In this document: positions 11,440 to 25,889 of the stretch, piece after piece
How the letters are laid out: every line of letters starts with the position of its first letter
Numbering within the stretch: position 1 is the stretch's first letter
From: Syngnathus acus
Lineage: Eukaryota; Chordata; Actinopteri; Syngnathiformes; Syngnathidae
NCBI RefSeq assembly: GCF_901709675.1
Contig: NC_051093.1
Location: forward strand, 126,001-190,000
Reading direction: 5' to 3'
Length of the DNA stretch: 64,000 nucleotides
Notes under the pieces: generated by a model
What the model was told of the DNA's origin: nothing
Database searches by the model: none
What the model saw: only the letters and a program-made list of their open reading frames with translations
Translations under genes and position numbers: made by a program

Positions 11440-11927
11440 ATGGAGTCTAAAATCAAAAGTCAAAGTCTGCTTTATTGTCAATTTCTTCACATGCCAAGAC
11501 ACACAAAGAAATCGAAATAACGTTCCCACTATCCCACGGTGACAAGACATAGTACACAATACACATACAAGTAAACAACACAAAAAAATAAAGACAAGAA
11601 GGCACAAACAATGAATAAATAAGAGTGGTGAATAAATAATAAATAAACAAATAACACAATAAATAAGAGGAGCAAAAATGGAGCAAGTGTGCATACAGAA
11701 TATAGCGCAAAAGTACAGGACGCTACGCAGAAGGGGGGAGAGAGTTCAGGATCCTAACAGCCTGGAGAATGAAGCTGTTGGTGAGTCTGGTGGTGCGGGA
11801 GCGCAGGCAAGGTCGCCTTGCGGGTGAGATGGGAGGTGTAAATGTCCTTCAGGGAGGCGAGTGAAGCACCAATAATCTTACCAGCCGTGTTCACTATGCG
11901 CTGGAGGGCCTTCACGTTGTATTCAGT

Positions 11928-14033
11928 TCAGCTACCACCCCAGACAGCGATACAACTGGAGAGGACGCTCTCAATGGTGCCACGGTAGAATGTGGTCATG
12001 ACGGCCGGAGGAGCACTTGCTCGCCTGAGTTTCCGCAGGAAGTACAGGCGGCGCTGAGCTTTCTTGGCCAGTGATGCGGTGTTGGCGGACCAGGAGAGGT
12101 CCTCACTGATGTGCACCCCCAGGAATCTGGTGCTGCTCACTCTCTCCACCACAGCACCGTCGATGGTCAGCGGCAGGTGTTGGGTGTGACCCTTCCGGAA
12201 GTCAACAACAATTTCCTTGGTCTTGTTGACGTTCAGCAGGAGGTTGTTGTCCCTGCACCACGCGGTCAGAAGGTCAACCTCCAACCTGTACCGAGTCTCG
12301 TCGCCCTTGGAGATGAGACCCACCAGAGTCGTGTCGTCAGCAAACTTCACTATGCGGTTGTCGCTGTAGGTTGCAGTGCAGTCATGCGTCAGCAGGGTGA
12401 AGAGCAGCGGACTGAGCACGCAGCCTTGGGGGGCCCCTGTGCTCAGCGTGATGCTGGCGGAGATTTTGTCGCCAACACGTACCACCTGAGGCCTCTGACA
12501 GAGGAAGTCCAGTAGCCAGTTGCAGAGGTAGGTACTGAGGCCCAGCTTGTCGAGTTTGCAGATGAGTCGTTGTGGCACAATGGTGTTGAAGGCAGAACTG
12601 AAGTCCACAAACAGCAATCTCACGTACGAGTCTCTCCTCTCCAAGTGGGTGAGGGCCGAGTGGAGGGCAGAGCAGATGGCATCCTCAGAGGACCGTTTGG
12701 CTCGGTACGCAAACTGGGAGGGGTCTATGGTGGGGGGGAGAATGGATCTGATGTGCTCCATGACAAGCCGCTCAAAGCACTTCATGATGATGGGCGTCAG
12801 TGCCACGGGGCGGTAGTCATTGAAGCAGGACGGAGCAGGTTTCTTCGGCACAGGTACGATGGTGGCAGCCTTGAAACACGAAGGGACGATGGCCTGCTGC
12901 AGGGAAATGTTAAAGATGTCCGTGAAGACACCCGTCAGCTCCCCAGCGCAGTCCTTCAGCGCTCGACCTGGGATGTTGTCAGGGCCCGCCGCCTTACGGA
13001 TGTTGATAGCGGCAAGCGCCCTCCTCACGCTGTCGGCAGAGAGGCACAGGGGCTGCTCGTGTGAAGGGGGAGTGGTCTTCAGCGGGCAAGTGCTGTTCTG
13101 AGCGTCGAAGCGAGCAAAGAAGCGGTTAAGATCATTGAGCAGCCGGACGTTGCCCTCACAGCTCTGCGGCGCAGGCTTGTAGTCCGTGATGGTCTGAATG
13201 CCCTGCCAAAGGCTCCGTGCGTCCCTGCTGTCCTTGAAGTGGGTGGTAATCTTGCAAGAGAACGCCCTTTTCGCTTCCTTGATGCCCCGGGACAGGTCGG
13301 CCCTCGCTGTCCTCAAGCCAGCCTCATCCCCCGCTCTGCAGGCCTTGTCCCTGGCCCTCAGCAGCCTGAGGACAGCCCCTGTCAGCCACGGCTTCCAGTT
13401 AGCCCGAGTGACGATGGATTTCGAGTGAGTCACATCATCAATGCACTTCGTGATGTAAGAGGAAACAGAGTCAGTATACTCCTCTATGTCTGTCCGATCG
13501 TCGCAAGTGGCTGCCCGCCTAAACATGTCCCAGTCAGTAGTGCCAAAGCAGTCACGAAGCGCATCAGAGGCACCCTCAGGCCACACCCGTAACCGCTTGC
13601 GAACCGGCCTGGATGCTTTCACCATTTGTCTGTATGCGGGCAAAAGCATAACAGTGAGATGGTCAGAAAGTCCAAGATGGGGGAGGGGGGCGGCTTTGAA
13701 AGCTCCTTTATGTGTGGAGTAGACCAGGTCCAGGAAGCTGTCACCACGTGTTGGAAAATTAACATGCTGGTAAAGCCTCGGAAAAACAGACTTCAGGTTA
13801 GCATGATTAAAGTCCCCAGCGAAGATGGTGAAACCGTCAGGGTGCGCCGTCTGTTGTTCGCTGACAGCCTGGTACAGTTCACTAAGAGCCGCGATCCTGT
13901 CGCCTTCGATGTTGGAAGGCGGGATGTATACCGCGACTAGCAGAATCGCAGTAAATTCCCTCGGCAGGTAAAAAGGACGGCACTTTATGATCACAAACTC
14001 CGCCAGTGGCGAGCAGTGCTTGCATACCACCAC
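11928..14033 (-). CDS. LINE endonuclease/reverse transcriptase, 701 codons
   Basis: Continuous frame covering the second half of the endonuclease ([40 protein letters not shown]) and a complete [69 protein letters not shown] and the catalytic FADDTTLVG (around 12331-12357). Family proteins run about 60 residues further. Here a TGA ends the frame after AVWGGS, and the continuation (VKALQRIVNTAGKIIGASL) is readable downstream. The true start is upstream in the piece at 14088-14537, one frameshift away. CR1/L2/Rex1 group; exact family not assigned. Confidence 0.85.
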   Translation of the reverse strand: MVVCKHCSPLAEFVIIKCRPFYLPREFTAILLVAVYIPPSNIEGDRIAALSELYQAVSEQQTAHPDGFTIFAGDFNHANLKSVFPRLYQHVNFPTRGDSFLDLVYSTHKGAFKAAPLPHLGLSDHLTVMLLPAYRQMVKASRPVRKRLRVWPEGASDALRDCFGTTDWDMFRRAATCDDRTDIEEYTDSVSSYITKCIDDVTHSKSIVTRANWKPWLTGAVLRLLRARDKACRAGDEAGLRTARADLSRGIKEAKRAFSCKITTHFKDSRDARSLWQGIQTITDYKPAPQSCEGNVRLLNDLNRFFARFDAQNSTCPLKTTPPSHEQPLCLSADSVRRALAAINIRKAAGPDNIPGRALKDCAGELTGVFTDIFNISLQQAIVPSCFKAATIVPVPKKPAPSCFNDYRPVALTPIIMKCFERLVMEHIRSILPPTIDPSQFAYRAKRSSEDAICSALHSALTHLERRDSYVRLLFVDFSSAFNTIVPQRLICKLDKLGLSTYLCNWLLDFLCQRPQVVRVGDKISASITLSTGAPQGCVLSPLLFTLLTHDCTATYSDNRIVKFADDTTLVGLISKGDETRYRLEVDLLTAWCRDNNLLLNVNKTKEIVVDFRKGHTQHLPLTIDGAVVERVSSTRFLGVHISEDLSWSANTASLAKKAQRRLYFLRKLRRASAPPAVMTTFYRGTIESVLSSCIAVWGGS

Positions 14034-14087
14034 AGAGTCCCGGCACCATTCGTCACGGATGTAGACGCATATTCCACCTCCTCGCGA

Positions 14088-14537
14088 TTATCCCCCTCTT
14101 ACAATGGCCCGGTCCGCCCAATAGCACGCTAGCCGCTCCAGATGCACAGCAGAGTCCGGAATGTTGACAGTCAGCCAAGTCTCAGTGAACACGAGCACAC
14201 AGCAGTTACGCACTGTCCGGTTCGTAAATCTCAACAGGCGAATGTAATCCATTTTGTTGTCCAGCGCTCGAACATTCGCCAGAAGAATGGAAGGCACGGC
14301 CGGGCGAGCTGGGTTAGCTGCCAGCCTGGCCCGGACGCCTCCGCGCTTGCCCCTCTTCTGCCTCCTCGCACACCGCTTCCAACGCTTTCCATCCGGGGGA
14401 GGAATAGCAGGCGAGTCCGGCGACGTTCCAGGACGGAGCAGCCCGAGCTCCTTTAATGTCTCCGCATCAAAGTCTAGAACGCCACAAACCCACTTTCGCC
14501 GATGTCGATCAGAACCTGCCTGCTGTACTTGTAGCAC
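14088..14537 (-). pseudogene. LINE endonuclease N-terminal part
   Basis: Basic linker (RWKRCARRQKRGKRGG) followed by SILLANVRALDNKMD and CCVLVFTETWL, the first two conserved blocks of the AP-endonuclease-like domain. A frameshift in 14034-14090 separates it from the main frame. The N-terminal region before the endonuclease has no recognised domain. Confidence 0.75.
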
Positions 14538-14659
14538 GACTTAGTACGACGAGACGAACACACAAAACTGTCGGACAAACACTCATTAGACGAACAAAAC
14601 ACCGTACGGGCGGAACAGAGAGAGGTCGCTGCGTGTGCACGCGCCGCCATCTTGACAAT

Positions 14660-18274
<3,615 letters not shown>

Positions 18275-18426
18275 ACAATAAATCAATCAATCAATAGAAT
18301 GAATGAATAACTGAATAAATAAATAAATGAATGAATACATAAATGAATAACTGAATAAATGAATGAATGAATACATAGATGAATAAATAAATGGACAAAT
18401 AAATAAATAATAAATAAATAAATAAA
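18275..18426. repeat. AT-rich tetranucleotide repeat (AATA/AATG/CAAT)n
   Basis: Compound AATAAATG-type simple sequence with interspersed ATACAT units. The antisense frame of Tyr/Phe/Ile repeats is an artefact. Confidence 0.9.
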
Positions 18427-18892
18427 TTGGCGACATCTGCGTTTGCATTTGTACTCTTCTGTCTTTTAAGTATTTGATTGAAGAGAACACAACATAACAC
18501 AATGGTGCATTCCACCCTCATTATTTCTTGGTATGGCCTCCTCCTTGAATTCACCCTCCCATCTGAGGGGGGATGGGTTCTCAGCATGCCTGCTTTGTTC
18601 CCTGTTGGCCCGGGTAGCGGCAGACAGCCCCTCGCCTAAATGTCACATGTGCACCCCAAACAGCACGAATGACAGCATGTGTTGTTACAAATGTCATCAG
18701 AACCGCAGTACGCTCCTCAGGCTTAGAAATCCATTTCTTTGTGCGTAAGACCTAAATGTTTGATGATCGACCGTGGAATCATTAGCGCAAAACTCAACTG
18801 CTCCCTGGCGCTCAATGAAATGCGATGACGCGCTGCTTCGCACTGACAGCAAGGCGGAGGCGCTCGCTCAACAATTGTTTTTCTTCTAGTCC

Positions 18893-19197
18893 TGCATCTC
18901 TCTCCAGTACAGGCGCTAAGCACAAGTCAACCTTTTGAATGTGAAATGAGCTTCAATGTTTTAAGTTCAAAACAAAACACGAAGCGGTTGTTGCCGTTCT
19001 GACGTTGTTTTAGTTGTGGGCCAAACAGAAGGCCTGGCCATCCAGCGTCTCTCTCCGGTACTGGCGCTAGGCCCAAGTCAACCTTTGAAATGTGACGTGA
19101 GCTCCAAATGTTCAAGTTCAAAAGAAAACGTGGCGGTTGTTGTTGTTGTTCTGAGGTTGTTTTGGTTGTGGGCCAAAACAACATCAAGGCCTGGCCT
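18893..19197. repeat. Tandem duplication, two diverged ~150-bp units
   Basis: Unit 1 (18893-19042) and unit 2 (19043-19197) align through CTCTCTCCNGTACNGGCGCTA, AAGTCAACCTTT, AAGTTCAAAANAAAAC, GCGGTTGTTG, GTTGTTTTNGTTGTGGGCCA and AAGGCCTGGCC. Divergence is moderate and unit 2 has extra GTT triplets. Both strands have open frames through both units, but none resembles a known protein. Confidence 0.75.
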
Positions 19198-20693
19198 ACA
19201 TTCACCTCCATTGAAACATTTGTCAGTCTTTTGGCTTAATTTCAGAGCAGTTTTCTTGGGTGCACACATTCATGTTAAACTTTGGTGCAATCAAATTGTT
19301 GCTCTGAGATTGTGCAGGAGCAGCAATGCTCATGTTAAGGGCAAGAACTCGAATGCTCATTTTGTGAGCAGGAACAGCACGTGAGGAGCTGAAAAGACGA
19401 TATTTTGTCATAAACATTCGAATAGTTGCCAACATGAAATAACATTGCTTGGTTTTCTATTCAGTCGACAGATAAAGAGTACAGTTGAGAGTGAGGTCTG
19501 CGCAGGTGGCTTGGACATCAAGTGGATGCAAAGAGCCTCCAACAACGGCAGCAAGGAGAGAGAGGAGCAGGTGGCAAGCCAAAGTCTCTCATTTCGCTTT
19601 GCAATTTGGAGGAAAATCAATTTGAGTGGAACAAAAACACGGCGATTGGTCTGGCGATTGGAGCTCCTCATCTATGCTGACATGCACCTGACTAGAAACA
19701 GGGGAGCGGTTATCGGTGATGGGAAGAGACACAAGGACCACATGTTGCTCTCTAGCCAGACACGGCAAAATAGAGTTCTGCCCACATGTCATCTTAGTGA
19801 GTCATACGAGTACATTCCATCCTTCATAATTCGGCCAAGACAGAGACGTGCGAGCACACCTTCCCCACGTCTTACGTGGCCGTTCGAAGAAACAGCGTTG
19901 TCCTAGTTTTTCCAGGACAAAACACTCAAGGCATTTCAGAATAGCCATAAAATGTCGGTCACCAACAAGCGGTATCACACACCATGCAGTCACTATTCAC
20001 AGTTCAGCAAATAATTATGAGTTGCAGCAAGGTTTGCTTCTTTTGCGCAATGACTTGAGAAGCAGGCATCATGTATGTATGTCGGACGCTTCCTGGGGAA
20101 GGCCACAACGACTGTTGGACGGATTACTGAAGGGACTGAAGGTGTCTGCGGGAGCCATTTTCAATTTCGACGCGTTTGCCACACGAGATGCAAACTTCAT
20201 CCCCCAGTGGGATGGATGAGCAGAGACCAAAGTCACTTCTTGATCTAGCAGGGAGGAGCTGTGAATACAAGCCCCACCCCACAGAGGGAGCCCGAGAAAC
20301 GAACGGCAAACCTCAGAGCTGCTTGGTGGATTTGCTAGATGACAAAATATGTAACAAACTGACTTAGTGGGACACAAGGCATTTGTCTTGTCCCAATAAA
20401 GGCTTGAAGAAACGTTTGATTACATTCGCCCGGATAATGGCTGACGGGAAATCATCCTGGGCCATTCATTATCAGTTCACAGAGAACTATCCACTAATGG
20501 CAGAAATTTCCTCTTCTTGATAATGGAAACGACGATGACTAGCTTCACAGCCATAGCACTGAACATGGACAGTTAATGGTCTAGCGTGAATACATCTTGG
20601 AGCCGCGATATGCCAAGTTGCCGCAACTGTTTGGAACTTCCGGAGAAAGCACCAGACAAAAAAAACAGGTAAATCTTCCGCATGTTCGAACTC
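19198..20693. other. Unassigned intergenic DNA
   Basis: Several short open frames without recognisable similarity. TTGTCTTGTCCCAATAAAGGCTTG at 20382-20405 looks like a polyadenylation region of a gene or LTR, but no coding exon or LTR partner can be tied to it. Confidence 0.4.
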
Positions 20694-21305
20694 CCGTATT
20701 TTCCGGACTGTAAGTCGCAGTTTTTTTTTAATAGTTTGGCTGGGGGAGCGACTTATACTCAGGAGCGACTTATATGTGAAATTATTAACGCATTATTATA
20801 TCATTTCACATGTTATTTTCACACTAAACCACATGAGGGTGCTCTAGGCCTGTGGAATAATTGGAACTGCAACTGATGATGAGTCTGAAGTAAGCCACGT
20901 AAAAAAGGAAGCATCTTGTGCTTCCGGGGTTAGCGGAGTTGTTTATAAGTGACACAGAGGATGAAGATTTAGTAGGAGTTAATGATTTGGAGTGACGTGG
21001 ATGGTTCGATAAACTTGTTAGCATGTTATTTATGCTTTAGTTATGTGAATAACTCTTGATATGTTATGTCAGGCACGTTCTCAGTTTCCCGTTTATGTGT
21101 TTATGTAACGTTAGCATACCGTACCGTTCAGCTTGTTATTGCCTATTCATGTCTGTTCTTGGTGTTGGATTTTGTCAAATAGATTTCCCCCAAAAATGCG
21201 ACTTATACTCCGGTGCGTCTTATTTAAGTTTTTTTCTTCTTTATTATGCATTTTATGGCTGGTGCGACCTATACTCCGGAGCGATTTATACTCCGGAAAA
21301 TACGG
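20694..21305. mobile_element. MITE with CCGTATTTTCCGG inverted ends
   Basis: Left end CCGTATTTTCCGGACTGTAAG and right end CTCCGGAAAATACGG form an inverted repeat. Direct subterminal repeats of GCGACTTATACTC occur at both ends (20749, 20765, 21199, 21264 and 21281). 612 bp, non-coding. No clear target duplication was found, so the superfamily is left open. Confidence 0.7.
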
Positions 21306-21331
21306 TCGTTGTTTTAGGATAACGTCTAGAC

Positions 21332-22090
21332 CAGGGGTGGGCAAACTACGGCCCGCGGGCCACATCCGGCCCACGGGACCGTTTAATCCGGCCCGCCAAC
21401 CCTGAATAAATTGTATTATTAAGCATTTCTTTTGGTCATTTTGCATGCAATGACTGCGTTTCCCCAGTAGATGGGGAACCGCTCGCCTGCGCATTTACTA
21501 CCGGAAGCCGTGTCAGAAAGCTCGGTGCACACTCACAAGTGCGTGTACGTACTCAGTAGTACGGACATGGCGCACTCGCGCTCTATTTGTATCAGTCCCG
21601 AATTTAGAGCGTGGGCTGTGACGACAGCATTCTTGTAATTCGCGCGCTGAGCTTTCAGATACAGTTTTCCGCTAAAGCCACCCACAAACCTTCCCCTGGA
21701 ATCCTTCTATTAAAATGAGTCGTCCAAGGAAAAGCAAGGTGGACACAGTGCCGAGTGTTTAAAAAAGAGTGGCCAATTTGGCTCGACGTACGCGACGTGA
21801 CGTTCAGCCACATGAACATCAACCCGTCACAGATCGAGGTAAACGGACGGACACCTCGGATCTCTCCTAAGAATTGCCACAACAAATTTTACTCCTGACT
21901 ATGACGCACTAGCAAAAAAGGGAGACCAACAACACTGTTCCCACTGAAAATGAAGGGGAGGCTCTCAAGTTTGTTGTAAAAAAATGCATTTTGAATATGA
22001 TTTGTACACATAGCAGGCATTGAAACTAGCGACCATTCTCATTTTCAAACAATGCAGGATGCTCAAGGACATTGATGCACCACCTGTTTG
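21332..22090 (+). mobile_element. hAT (Charlie/ZBED-like) transposon remnant
   Basis: Starts with the typical end CAGGGGTGGGCAAACTACGG and then CCCGCGGGCCACATCCGGCCC. At 21716 a short plus-strand MSRPRKSKVD appears, followed after a stop by KKEWP-like residues, the usual N-terminus of this transposase type. Further on, FSHMNINPSQ matches its C-terminal region. The catalytic middle is deleted. The right end is unclear: GTCTAGAC at the left border recurs as GTCTAGAG at 22491, but the sequence there does not look like a matching inverted end. Confidence 0.6.
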
Positions 22091-22266
22091 CGACTAATCT
22101 TAACCTGTAAAGTTCTTAAGGCTTACTTTAAGGAAGTTTCCCGTTTCCTCACCTCTGTTACCAGGTGTTTGTGAGTTAAAACTCTGCTCTGATGTTCAGA
22201 TACCCCTCACCGTGTTGCCGTTTTGATTATACTTTATTTGGATGTATGCTTTCACTGATTCTTCAA

Positions 22267-22399
22267 GATTGACCGGGACGAGCGTCTTGACCAGAATGAA
22301 TTGATCGTCGATAAAAAAATGTTTTTTTTTTCCTGTACGGCTTGGCGGCCCGGTACCAAGTGACCCACGGACCAGTACCGGGGATTGGGGACTCCTGGC
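22267..22399 (-). mobile_element. hAT terminal fragment (GGTCCCCAACC type)
   Basis: On the minus strand this reads CCAGGAGTCCCCAATCCCCGG, then GTACTGGTCCGTGGGTCACT, TGGTACCGGGCCGCCAAGCC, a poly(T), ATCGACGATCAATTCATTCTG and GTCAAGACGCTCGTCCCGGTC. It is the same ~130-bp segment found inside both hAT copies at 45302-45432 and 55156-55286. Only one end is present. Confidence 0.75.
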
Positions 22400-22709
22400 G
22401 TAGCGCACCGAGCGGCGAACTCATTGCGGCCAAGCCTGTGATGCCTCCCATGGGGCCGCTACGATTCACGGGCATAGGATATCGGTCCGTGGTCTAGAGC
22501 AAGAGTCTGGAGAATGTACGTATTTTTTGCAAAGAGATGCTGGTTCCAACATCGTTGCTTCAAACACAAGCTATTTTGTCTAGACGCTTTGTTTTGGCTC
22601 ATAGCTAGCTCAAGCGTCACTGCTGTTCCTGCCGTGCAAGCTGACCTTTTCCCAAAGCGTCCTGTGCAGGCAAGAGTGAGAAAGCCCCGAAGCACCCTCC
22701 ACTGAGCCC

Positions 22710-23689
22710 TCAGGAGGAAATGCAAATAGGCTTTCCATTTTTGTCGTACTGGTACACCAACATTTTGATGCAGTGGGAGTTTGCCGGTGAAATCCATGGA
22801 CTGCTGGTGATGGAGAAATTGTGGCTGGCGTAGAACGGCTGCGGCTGCTTGCGGCAACGGAGCAGCGCGTGAAGCACGTTGGCCGCCATGGCCCGGAAAC
22901 GCTTACTGATAAAGCAGTAGAGGAAGAAGTTGACGCCCGTGTTGAGCAACGCCAGCATGTTGGCAAAGTCGGTCAATGCATGCAGCAGGCGCCCGGCATC
23001 CAGCGAGGCCGGCGGCGGCGAGTAGAAGTGGTAGAGGATCAGGAAGGTGCGGGGCGCCCAGAGCACGGCAAAAACAGAGGTGATGGCCAGCAGGATGGCC
23101 GTGGTCTTGCCAGTGGAGTAGCCGCGCATGCGGAAGCAGCTGCGGCGGCGGCGCAGCTTGCTCACTATGACGGCATTGAGGCTGAAGAAGACGGCGCAGG
23201 GGAGGAGGTAGATGGTGGCACAGTGGGCCCACACCAGGACGTGCTGGGCGACAGTTGGACCGCTACGCTCTGGGCCGCCCTCATCGGCCGCAGCGAGCGA
23301 GCCGTGCCACAGCTCGGGCCACCAGTAGTATGGAGCGGCCGAGAGCAGGCACCCGAGGTAGACGGCCAATATCACCCTGCGCGTGCGTGCCGGGTAGGAG
23401 ACAGTGTGGTAGCGCAGCGGGTGGCAAACGGCAATGTAGCGGTCGACAGTGAGGGGCACAGTGATCCAGATGGACGTATGGATGGAGCAGAATTCCAACA
23501 CCTGCACTGCGCTGTTGAGCGACGGCGGCAGTGGCATAGCCAGAATAAAATCTTCCAGGATGAAGTCCACAAAAACAATGAGGAGGAGGACCGTGATATC
23601 AGCGGCCGCCAACGCCAGGAGATAATTGTACGACGACTTCTGACGACGCAGCACCAGCTGGGACAAGATGACCACTGTCAGGATGTTGG
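22710..23689 (-). CDS. gpr139: gpr139 exon 2: orphan class A GPCR, TM1 to C-terminus
   Basis: Encodes residues 47-372 of the predicted GPR139, a Gq-coupled plasma-membrane receptor expressed mainly in brain and reported to respond to aromatic amino acids (family knowledge). Visible signatures: [12 protein letters not shown] (TM1 end), [17 protein letters not shown] (loop 1/TM2), [20 protein letters not shown] with the DRY motif at residues 129-131 (TM3), YYWWPELW (TM4/loop 2), [20 protein letters not shown] (loop 3/TM6), [22 protein letters not shown] (TM7/helix 8) and the near-invariant tail [20 protein letters not shown]. The exon starts after the acceptor CCCTCTCCAG at 23690; the open frame running upstream to 23804 is intron. 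Loop 2 is longer than in mammals (a Gly/Ala/Glu-rich insert). No disruptions. Confidence 0.95.
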
Positions 23690-25418
23690 CTGGAGAGGGG
23701 GGGGGATCATGATGATGATGACCGGTTAGTCCAGAGAATAACCATAGAGGATGAAGAGGTGATTGGAAAATGAAGATGAGGGGTAGGAAAAAAGAAAGAC
23801 ACAATTCAGGGTGTTAGTAGGCAACTTGGTTTAAAGAGAGAACAGGCTACATCTGCTCAAGGACATGCTGCCATCACTGTGCAGTCTTCCCTCTTTTTTT
23901 GCCAGCCGGGTAGAAAGAAATCCCTTGCAAGATTTATGGCCGGCTGCAATAACTTGATGTGCAGCAAATGATCGCCTTGTTTGTTTTGGAAGCCCTGACA
24001 TGTCATAAAGTTATTGTTTTTCTAAAATGAAATTAATATTTTCATTTGAAGAGAGGGCTAATCGAATTCCACATTCACCAAGAGGCGAATCCCTTGCATG
24101 TATTCCGGTCATGTGCATCACTGCGTCCATTCTGGGGGGAGGTCCATAGGAAATTACAAAAGGTCTTCCAAAGGGATATTCCTTTCCAAATGGAATCTGT
24201 GTGTTTTTGTGCATTCCAATTAGGACATGTATCTTCTCAGGATAAATCTCGAGTCCGGATATTTATGGAAGATCACAATATGGAAATGGCTGAAAGTTGA
24301 GCAGCTGAGCGTAAAGGAATGGATAGGCATTTATTATGGAAATGGAAATAATAACTTTTGCTCTGAGGCTTCAGAAGGATATGTTCTTCAAAAAATGCTG
24401 CAATATGTCTCGAGTATCCAACTGTCCTGTATACAAACCTGGTTTTTCTCATCTATTTTCATTTTGAGGACTACTTGGTACACCTCAAAGGTTTATTGGT
24501 GTGAATGTTCAAAATCTGATCATCAGTGTTATATGTAAGAGAGTAAGATCCCCATTTATTGATGTTATGAAGACATGTGACAATCATGACATGTTAGAAT
24601 ATGCATCGTGTATGCACTGTTGGTTTGGATCTGTAAAAATTTAATGAAAAGAGAATTGATATATGTATTCAACATGTCTCAAGCTAAGTGCTGGAAAGGG
24701 TCAGAGTGTCGCACTGCAGACTTGAGCGCAAGAAAAGCTCGATTGCTCACGACGTTCAAGCCTCGTTTTAAAATCTAGCATTTTTTTTTACCATTCCAAT
24801 TTGGAATGCTTGCTACCAACACTCGTCCCTGTGCTGTCAAATTATTAATTTTCCACTTGACAGAGACTTGAAGCAAGCTAAGCAAAATGTCAACCATCTG
24901 TTTTTGGACTCATTGCGGCGCATTACACGCAGTCAGCTCTGAAACGCTGTTCGGTTCTCATGAGAGTGAGGTAGTCTCGCAAAATCTACTCGCACTTCAA
25001 ATGCTGATGTCTCATTTCAGGGGCATCCGATTCCAAAGTACATCATTTGTGTCGTCAGTGTATGCCAAGAGTCCAAACGATGGCTTACATAAGTGGAAAG
25101 CTGATGGCACCGGTTTTTACAGATGAACCTGCATTTTGACATTGATTTGCATTCCAGCAGAAGAAAGCTTGCGTGTGCCGTTGCGCAGCCACCCTCCGTT
25201 TGCTAATAGAAGCCAGACGGGATTAAAAGCGTCCGTCTTCAAGTCGCTGCACTTCACAGCCACTATCAGCTAATTATCTATGCGACATCCTTGCCAGACT
25301 AGATGACACGCAAACGTGCAACAAGAATGCTGGTCACCAATTGGCTAACGTGAACACCAGCAACAACCGGGAAACCAAAAGAATGTGACAACACACATGA
25401 AGGAACACTGAAAATGAC
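23690..25418. other. Intronic DNA without recognised elements
   Basis: Starts with the polypyrimidine/acceptor region of exon 2. At 24050-24540 several open frames overlap on the plus strand and resemble no protein I know. No repeat ends were found. Part could be conserved non-coding DNA, but this cannot be judged from one sequence. Confidence 0.4.
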
Positions 25419-25440
25419 CACACACACACACACACACACA
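25419..25440. repeat. (CA)11 microsatellite
   Basis: Pure CA dinucleotide run within the gpr139 intron. Confidence 0.9.
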
Positions 25441-25688
25441 TACATGATGACGCAGCCACGTGTAGTATTGCTCTCAGGTGATAGGGTGCGTGATTGCATC
25501 ATTGACTGATCAACACGTCCTTTGTTTCTTCTGACGCTTCCTTCCAACTAAAAGGGCTCGGCTTTGCGCACGTGCTCCCGGACGATCCGAGCCTTCGAAG
25601 CAGGCGAGATGGAGGACGGCGATGAGGATGCAAGTGTCTTCTTTTGCCAGTCGGCAACAGTTGGAAAGGACACCGAAAGGCCCTAAGT

Positions 25689-25889
25689 CAGGGGTCTCAA
25701 ACTCCAGTCCTCGGGGGCCGCATTCCCACATGTTTTCCAAGTTTCCCTCGTTAAACACACCTGATTCAATTATCAGGCTCCTGCAGAACGTGAGGATGAA
25801 CTGATCATTTGAATCAGGTGTGTTTAACGAGGGAAACTTGGAAAACATGTAGGAATGCGGCCCCCGAGGACTGGAGTTTGAGACCCCTG
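25689..25889. mobile_element. Palindromic hAT MITE with 8-bp target duplication
   Basis: 201 bp that is almost entirely an inverted repeat. The left arm CAGGGGTCTCAAACTCCAGTCCTCGG... pairs with the right arm ending GGAGTTTGAGACCCCTG, and TTTTCCAAGTTTCCCTCGTT pairs with its complement. The single-stranded loop in the middle is short (about 25761-25800). It is flanked by perfect CCCTAAGT duplications (25681-25688 and 25890-25897). Confidence 0.92.

Larger units (their letters stand above)
11442..14651 (-). mobile_element. L2/Rex1-like LINE, nearly full length
   Basis: A 3.2 kb minus-strand LINE. Its 5' end lies in GATGGCGGCGCGTGCACACG (around 14640) and its 3' end in a TTGACTTTTGATTTTAGACTCC tail (11442-11463). 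It encodes an apurinic-type endonuclease followed by a reverse transcriptase. An 8-bp repeat, TTGACAAT, sits at both borders (11434-11441 and 14652-14659) and is a plausible target duplication, although the left copy overlaps the end of the solo LTR. It carries only a frameshift in the endonuclease and a stop near the C-terminus, so it is fairly young. Confidence 0.85.

Noticed and set aside
20368-20424. Polyadenylation-like sequence (CCCAATAAAGGCTTG) suggesting a gene end
   Set aside because: No exon with protein similarity precedes it on the plus strand, and an LTR could look the same. Evidence is insufficient.
21324-22498. GTCTAGAC/GTCTAGAG as target duplication of the hAT at 21332
   Set aside because: One mismatch, and the sequence at the right side does not resemble an inverted end. 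It could be chance, so the element's right border was left open.
22821-23729. 302-codon open frame antisense to gpr139 exon 2
   Set aside because: A shadow of the GC-rich receptor exon; Gly/Glu/Arg-rich with no domain. The minus strand clearly encodes the receptor.
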